From positions 11,160,001 to 11,224,000 of the forward strand of contig CM082586.2 in assembly GCA_040954595.2 (NCBI GenBank): a stretch of DNA of 64,000 nucleotides, written 5' to 3'. This document shows positions 13,901 through 22,900 of the stretch, piece by piece. Each line of letters starts with the position of its first letter. Position 1 is the stretch's first letter. Below the pieces are notes generated by a model. The model saw only the letters and a list, made by a program, of their open reading frames with translations. It made no database searches and was not told the origin of the DNA. This DNA comes from Balanoglossus misakiensis (taxonomy: Eukaryota > Hemichordata). Made by a program: the position numbers and the translations under genes.

Positions 13901-16900
13901 CTGAATCTTTATGACCATTCATCACACAAACATACTCTTTCTTTTTATTTTAATGATATTCAGGAACATGTGGTGGTTTGGAAACTGGTGAATCGGGGAC
14001 CTTTCACAGCACTGGATACCCAGATGATAATTATTACATTCTACAAGAATGTATTTGGACAATCCAGGGACCTGCAACATCCAGAATAAGTGCTCACTTG
14101 TAAACTGTCAAATTCCAAAACCAGTTATTTTTTACAGTAAAACTTGCATAAACCACTAACTCTGTCTAATCTGGAAACCTGCCTATACAAAACACCTTTT
14201 CCCGTCCATTCGACATACAAACACTTTAAAAAAAAACAGACACATGTATTAGATTTAAATTCATTTCAACTAAAAAAAAAATAATTTGATTTTTTTCTTC
14301 CTTATAACAAACATGATTTTTGGTAAACTTTTGAATTAAAGGGCCATTATCTATAACTTCAGGCTAGTTTATCAGTAATTTTGTTTTGTGTTTATTACAC
14401 CTCACGTATTATACCGTTTTCGTGATTGGCTGAGACGCGCTCACGTGATATAGAAAAAAAAGTGATATAACATGGCTAGAGTTGATAAAGCCCTGTCGCG
14501 TGCGCTGATATTGCCCGCTTGGTTGTTTTGGTGTTCTGGGCACGACTTCTGCGCGTTCCAAACTGTCGTTCAATGGCTTCCTTCACGATCAGTCAACTCC
14601 CGCATCTATATGGCTTCAAAGCGACACACAGGCTTAACACCTGTTCTACTGGATGATATTTTACTGCAAACGGGCAGTAAATACACCAAAATCGCAACCA
14701 ACAGCGCAGTATTTTCAAAATAATCTAAGTTCGAAGTAGGTATCGTATAATTCTTGGGAGATCGAGACATTTTACATTCTCAGCAACGTACGACATATGG
14801 ACGCGAGTCTACATGCTACATGCTGCAGTGTATGTACGTTCAAATGTTCGGCGTAATAAAATTAATAACACATTATGCTCGGGCAACATCACGATTTGAA
14901 GCCTGCCCTCGGGCTGGTGATCTCTGACCAAAATATTGATGATACCCTCGCCTGCGGCTCGGGCATCATCAATATTATGGTCAGAGATCACCATCCCTCA
15001 TGCAGGCTTCAAATCGTGATATTGCCCTCGCTATCATGTGTTATTATTTAAATTAAACACTTTTTCTTGTTCCTCTCCTCATGAGTAACCCATCACACCC
15101 AGCTCTCTGCTTGTCAACGAGTCATGTGTATGTGTACTGACTGTTGTTATTATTTACGAATGTTTTCAAACAACAACAATGCCGATTGTGCCCTCATAGG
15201 TTTCGTTGAGAAGTTAAGACTATGGATTTAACTCTGCCCTGCGTAGCTGAACAAGAAACTATAATTGATACACAGAATAGAAATACTGAAAAATGCAAAA
15301 AGTTACAGCTAATGGGGCTTAAGTCATGAAACTGTGTTTATTTTCATGTATATTGGCTTGAGACAGCTCACTATTTATGATGTGTGTTGTGACATTTTTT
15401 TATTCTTTTCAGTTTCTACATTTTGACACTGAACTTTATCATGATACTGTTGTCATTGTCGAGGTGTCTGTGTTTGACCCATCCAAAGTTCTTGCCACAT
15501 ACAGTGGACCGGACCAGCCTGATGAAGTTATTAGCAGTGGTAATGCAATGTTGGTGAAATTTCTCTCAGATAGTTCGCATACTGCTACTGGCTTTGAAGC
15601 ATCTTGGCAAGCAGGTAATACCAAGTTTTATACATAATGTAAAACTGGAAATTTTCGCAAACGATAAATTTTCGCGAACTACACATAAACTTTGCATGTG
15701 TGGACACAAGGCAACTAAAAGCATTAATGCTCTGTGTTTACCTTAGGCAAATAGTGTCTCTGAAACGTTTCGAATTTTACCCTACGTGAACCTGGTATAA
15801 CATTATAGATTGCACATGTAGGCAATATTTGCCCTACCTCGACTGTGATCTTGCTGATGTCCTGTTTGTGAAGTGTTTCTGTTAAGATGACTTCTTCTTT
15901 CTTTCAGTGTATTCTTTGTGTGGTGGGAATTTCATAGCACAGTCATATAAACAGAATCTCAGCAGTACAGAATATTTTGAAGGCAAGAATTATCTCAACA
16001 ATGAAGATTGTAACTGACAGCTGGCATCATTCACAACAGAATTTGTTGTCACTTTACAGGTAGTGGATTCAGATGCAATTAATCGTGTGAGTTGTTTTAC
16101 AGCATGACAAAAATTAGTAATTATATTTTTAAAAATACATTTTATTTTTGTCATTTCTGGTCAATTCTCAGTAGTCACTTTTCCGATTTCTTAAAATTTG
16201 GTTTACAAGGACCTACAATATTTGTTATTATGGTGTACATAAACATGTGACAAATATCAATACTGGGGAGGAGGGGGGTGGGTAGTTTTAGACATTTTTG
16301 GTCCAAAAGTCCACTTATGTCAGAAACGGCTCTTCCAGTTGTTTTGGATTTTGGTTTATTGGGATGTGAAAATATTCTTTATCAGATGTATTCTTATATT
16401 ACCTCATCAATGCTAAAGGTGTCCTTATAGGGACGAAGTCTCTCTCTCTCGCTGCCCTTTTCCCATTAATTATGTTTGATACAAGACACCGTTTATGTTA
16501 TTCTACATGAGGATATATAGTGAATCAACATTCGACCACACACACCTTCCATCCCATTTTTAGGATATGAGAGTAAAAATCTCGCCCAAAATGAAGCGGG
16601 ATGGAATGTTGATTCACTATATATCCACATCTAGAATAACATAAACGATAATCAAACGATAATTAATGGAAAAGGGGCAGCGAGAGAGAGAGAGACTTTG
16701 CCCCTTAATGGTTTTGTGTAGGAAATTGTGATCACTATGATTGTACGGTATGTCACATTTAAATGTACATATCAAATGGGAGCAAAGTGTCTTTGATGCT
16801 ATTTTTTATATCTTTTCCGTTTATCTCCTTTGCAACAGAAGATGGGGCTGATCAAGTGTCTGTATACGATGGCGCTGAACTGAATCCTGCCCTCAGACTT

Positions 16901-19900
16901 GCTTTATTTTCTGGGATGGAGTTACCCAATGTCATCATATCTTCCAAAAGTATGATGAGAGTTGACATTAAGAGTGATGATGCAGTTACAATGAGAGGTT
17001 TTCATGTACATTACTGGGCAGGTAGGTAACGCATTCAAATTGATCAAGACGTTGTTTGAATGAAGAGGCAATCAAGGATTCATGATGCAAGAGAACAATG
17101 TTTTAAAGGGACAAACACTCTCTCTCGCTACCCTTTTTCCAGGAATTATGATGATACAATACAGCGTTTATGTTATTCTACATGTGGATATATATTAAAA
17201 CAACGTTTGACCACAAACAACTTCCATCCCACTTGTAGACACAAGAGTGAAAAAACTCGCCAAAATGAATAATTGGTCTCTACCGTTTATTCATTTTGGC
17301 AATATTTTTACTCTCATATCCTACAAACGGGATGGAAGTTGTGCGTGGTTGAATGTTGATTCACTATATATCCACATGTAGAATAACATAAACAGTATCT
17401 TGTATCAAACATAGTTAATGGAAAAAGGGCAGCGAGTGAGAGAAACTTTGTCCCTTTAAATCACTTAAAATCATTCCCAAAGAATTTCAACCCAGTAAGA
17501 ATTGTAAGGATCACAGATCTATCTTCTTTTGCCATTCTTTCTGGAAGTTTATAATATAAGCTAATCTGATACTGGGTCATTATGAAACTTTTTAACAGAA
17601 AAAATAACAAAATGTGAAAAAAGTTAAATGAGTTTAATTTGATAACTACATGTATAACGACAGAAAGGTTTGACCTAAGGAAGTCATATACAGTTAACAG
17701 TCATTTCTTCTGTCGCGTACGACTTTTTATCCAGAAGGCAATTATTATGTGATTTGATCCCCTAGCACAAAATAAAAGGCAGCCAGGATTACACCAAACC
17801 TGTGGATTGAATTCATTATTCCTTGTTTGGTATTTTTAGCTTGGCTGTCACTTGTGTCAGCCAAGCTGTAGCAGTAGGTTGATAAGTGTCCGTCTGTCGT
17901 CCGGCGTCCGTTGTCCGTCGTCCGTCAACTTTCGGTATTTCAATCTTCTTCGTTAAAACGACATTGCATATTTAGCTATAATTTGGTAGGAATGTGTGTT
18001 ATGGTGCCCCTACCTGATTTTGTAAATTTGGATTTGATGGGGTCATAAATATGCAAATTAGATCTAAAAATAGAATGTTGGTCAAACATTTTCTTCTCCC
18101 TAACTACATGTACGATGGAGCTGAAATTTTGCAGGAATGTGTGTTATGGTGCCCCTACCTGATTTCATAAATTTGGATATGATCGGGTCATGAATATGCA
18201 AATTAGATCTAAAAATATAATTTTTGGTAAAAAATCTTCTTCTCCCTAACTACATGTACGATGGAGCTGAAATTTGGTAGAATGTGTGTTATGGTGCCCC
18301 TACCTGATTTTGTTTTATTGGAATTTTGATCGGGTCATGAATATGCAAATTAGTACCTTGGTACTTCCTTTTGATGTTGTTCTTTAGGAATAAATTCTTT
18401 CTTTCTTTAGCACAATGAATCAGGCTGAATGTGGATATTAAATACTTGTGATGTCTATGTTTGGTTTTGTTTAATAGAATACAATTGTTATGATTAAAAC
18501 CTAGGGTATTCATATCATTGCCCAGCTATAGGTTTCACTGTTAAAGTCAGCAGAGCTCTTTTGACCGATAGGTCACTTGTTTCTTTAAAGGTTGCCAGGG
18601 AATTGAAATTCTGCGTAGTTTTGGCACGATTCAGTCACCAGGGTATGATGTTAGCACTTACCCTGATGATGTTATGTGTAGCTGGTTAATCAAGGAACCA
18701 ACTGGAAGACCATTAACTCTTAACTTTGATGAGAACTTTGGATTAGAGAGGAACACAGATGTTGATTACATCATTGTGAGTATCAGATATGATCATGAGT
18801 CAGCCATGTTAAAAATATTTGTCATATTAAAAAATTTGTCATATTATTTTGCAGTGATTTTAGTTTGACAATTTTGGCAGACATTACTTCAAACTATACA
18901 ACTTTGGAACACAATTTGGAAATTTAATTAATCACATATATACTGTAAAACGGGATACTTTTGCAACATGAAATTTTCGCGTTATCAAAAGAGGCAAGTG
19001 TTATGCAACAATAACTTTTCACGTTCTTGTATTTCACTGCATCATTATCCCCGAAAAACATTTTTACGCAACTTTTTATTTTCATGTTTTGATGGCTCTC
19101 ACGTAGATCGCGAAAATTTATTGTTTGCGAACATTTCCCATTTTACAGTATGTTGAGTAGCTGTTACAGCAGGAAATGCAACAAGGATTGAATACTATAA
19201 CATTTTCGTGAACGATAAATTTTCGTAAACTATGTGAGAGCCAAAAAATATGAAAATAAAAAGTCGCTTAAAATGCTTCAGAGATAACAATGCAGTAAAA
19301 TATGCCAATGTGAAAATTAATTGTCGCGTAACAGTAGCCACCTTTGATATCGCGAAAATTTCCTGTTGTGAAGATTTCCCGTTTTACGGTATTTACAATG
19401 CATGCTTAATTTGTCTTTGTTTCTGAAGGTATACAATGGTACTGAGAGTGATGATGATGTCATTATTGGTCCATGGAGTGGCAATTCTGATGGAGTCATT
19501 GATGGCACTGTGCCACCACCCGATTGCCGTACAGACATTGGACACTTTTCGGTTGTGTTCAGGAGTAGTAGAACACGACCAGCTAAAGGATTCAGGGCTT
19601 CATTTTCACCAGGTACACATACTGTAAAACACTTTATTTTCACGAGTTGAAATTTTTCGCGACATCGAGAGAGGCCACTGTTTCGCCAGTATTAATTTTC
19701 GCGTTCTCTTATTTCATTCATTGCATCTTTATCTTCAAAAAAATTACGCAACTTTTTATTTTCACGCTATTTTGGCTCTCGCGTATTTCGCGAAAATCTC
19801 TTGCTCGCGAAAATAAAGTGTTTTACAGTAACTTACTAACATTTCAGAAAAAGTTGTTACAGAATTCTTAGAAACACACTCTCCCTTTATTCCTTGTGAT

Positions 19901-22900
19901 TTAGAGTCATTAATTGAAAGGTGCAAATGTTTTTGAATTTTTACGAAACTTCAAAGAGCTGGAAAAACAGAGACAGTAATTTCTTACAATTGCAATGCAA
20001 TTTTGGACCATTGACAGGAATGGCAACACTCTTGTATCACACTCAATAAAGTGATGGGGTCGTCGCACTGCGTTTGTTTGTTTATAAACATTGCAATTCA
20101 TCCACAAATCCCTGAAATTAGACAGCCACGACCTACTAGGATCTTCAGTTGCTGTCATGGACAGTCTAGGATACTGTCAGCTGCTTCGTTCATTCTAAGA
20201 ATTATCTTATTTGAGGGATTTGTGGATGAATTGTAATGTTTATAAACAAACGCATTGCGACGACCCCTTCACTTTAAAACAACTGACATTTATGAGTTTA
20301 AGTATTTGTCTGCATGCATTCTTATCATTGTGATCCTTGTTCTGACAGACTGTCCCGAAATTGTGATTAGTGAGGGCGTCGTGACCAGTACAGAGATAGA
20401 AGGTATGATGTCTCTGTCTCATTCCAATGCTCGGACGGTTATCCAGTAGTTAAAGGGGATGTCCGGTCTAGCTGATATCTACATAATTTTGTAGCTTTGA
20501 GGTCACTCTTTCAGGAAAAAAAAACATTTTCGCCGTGTATAAGTCGTACCAGCTATGCAAATATGCCTAGCCTGGTGTCTTGTATCCAAGATAATTAATG
20601 AAAAAAGTGCAGTGACTTAATTTGTCTCTTGAATCTATTGTTAGCAACAACTTGAATGACACTAATTTGTTGTTTATTTTTTAGGAATAACATGTGGTGG
20701 ACCCCCTGAGTGCAGCAATGGAATTCTTACCAATGTTACCAGTACAGTGTATGGTGGCATTGCTTATTATCAATGCATTGAGGGCTATCAGTTTATAAAT
20801 AATGTGTCTTCATTGGAATGCCAAGCAGATGGTGTCTGGGGTCCACTTGTGCCCCAATGCGAGCGTAAGTTGATATTTTTGAAAACAATTAAACTGCCAT
20901 TGTAGTGCACACTTAGGAGACGGATTTTCAGAAAAATGTTAGTCCTCTGAACCTTTCAGTGCTTTAAAGCCACTAGAGCTGCCACTTTTTGCATTTATTT
21001 TCAGATTTTATTTTCCGACGTAGATTGGTACATTGAAATAATTAAGCTTACTGATAGGGATACAAGAACATGTCATCAATGCCTGATTGTGGCTGTATGT
21101 TGCAATTTAAACGTGCAATGTATTAAACAGGTGCCGTACCCATTTTATTAAAATCAGCCTCCATACAAACAGTATGCAGCTAGCTATCGTGGTATGCATC
21201 ACCATAGATTTGAAAGGTTTTACTGTGGAAAAGAAAAAAATTGTGAAATTTGGCAGCTCTAGAGGCTTTAAAGTGTGTGATGAGTCGTTTTGAAAACAAA
21301 GTATAACACAGGGTGTTCACTGTCATGTTTTCATAAAAATCACTGACTCAAGTTGAAATTCTCTCCATAGCGTTATGATGGGGCACTTTGTGCTGGTTGC
21401 TACATTCCACATGGGTGTCTAATTGGGACATTACACACTGAATGTTAAACCAGACACTGGTAACTTGAAAATATGCAGGATTGTGAGGGTTACTGCTACA
21501 TGTCCCTTTAAACCATTTTCCTAGTATTAACACACTTGTAATGTTATCTGTTCATCTTATCCAAACAGCTCGCGAGTGTCCACCACCGAATGTAGACAAC
21601 TACTTATCATATGAAATTGTTAATGGTGATTCATTGATTTTTGGAACAACCATTGCCTACTCATGTCCATCTGGCTACAGTCTGACTGGCTACACTGTCT
21701 CTACATGTGGTGAAGATGGATCATGGATTAGAGATCCAGGATACTGTCAACGTAAGTCATTTAAGGATGTACATTCAGTAAAATTGAAAATATGGTCATT
21801 TCTTTTAATTGTTAATTTTTGGATTATCCTATGTATGTATAATGAAAATTTGTGATAAAATATAGGGGTCACCACGCTTGTTTTTGAAATACAGAGTCAT
21901 GAATTTAGTCGATAATTGAAAAAAAGGAGTCAATGGTATCTGGACTTTTATAGTGGGAACTTGGGGTGAAAATGTTAAAGTTGTGACAGAATACAGATAC
22001 CCAATATATATACCACAATCAAGTCTGCATCCACATAGTGTTTTATTTTTTTTACTTGCAGGATTGAACTGCAGTGATATACTCATAACAGACCCACATC
22101 TACAAGCTGTCCCTGATAGTGGACCATATTATATGGGCAGTAACATCACATTCTATTGTAATGCTGGCTATGAATTAAATGGTGCTGATTACCTGACTTG
22201 TCAATCCGATTTACATTGGAATAGTGCAATACCATCATGCATTGGTAAGTTCACATCAAGATTGGTCTTCATGTGGTTGTCTGCTTATGAGGTACCGTAA
22301 TCGATCACTCCAGTAATTTGACTATTTATCATAAATGTCACCTAAACTACATGCTGATAGGACATACAGTTCATGCCATGCAAATCTATGGCTGTCAGAA
22401 ATTTCATGATTTTCGTAATTTTATTTTTCATTGATTACTGTAAAACAGGAAATTTTCGCGACAAAGAAATTTTTTGCGATATCAAAAGCAGAAACTGTTA
22501 TGAGACGATTAATTTTCATGTTCTCGTATTTCACTACATTGTTATCACTGAAAATAGTTTTTTACGCAAAAATGTCTTTTTTTTTTGGCTCTTGCATAGT
22601 TCGCGAAAATTTGTTTGTGAAAATTTCCTGTTGGTCTGGTGGTTCCCAGCTAAACTTGTTGGTCTGAATTTACCAGCGGACCTGTGGGATTTTGATCATA
22701 TCTTGATAAATAACATTTCAGATATCAATGAATGTAGTACATTGGTGGCACGGTGTGGAATCAATCAAGTCTGTGAAAATAGAGATGGTGACTATCAGTG
22801 TGCATGTTTGGTGGGATTTGAACCAGATGTGAATGGAACAGCATGCAAAGGTGAGACATAATCAAGTCACTTGCAACATAAGTTCAAGTCACTATTTTCA

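Noticed and set aside
20403-20449. Extension of exon 10 to the TAG at 20447 as a short terminal isoform
   Set aside because: The GTATGA donor at 20403 joins in phase to the sushi exon, and the extension has no domain. It is left as a possibility only.
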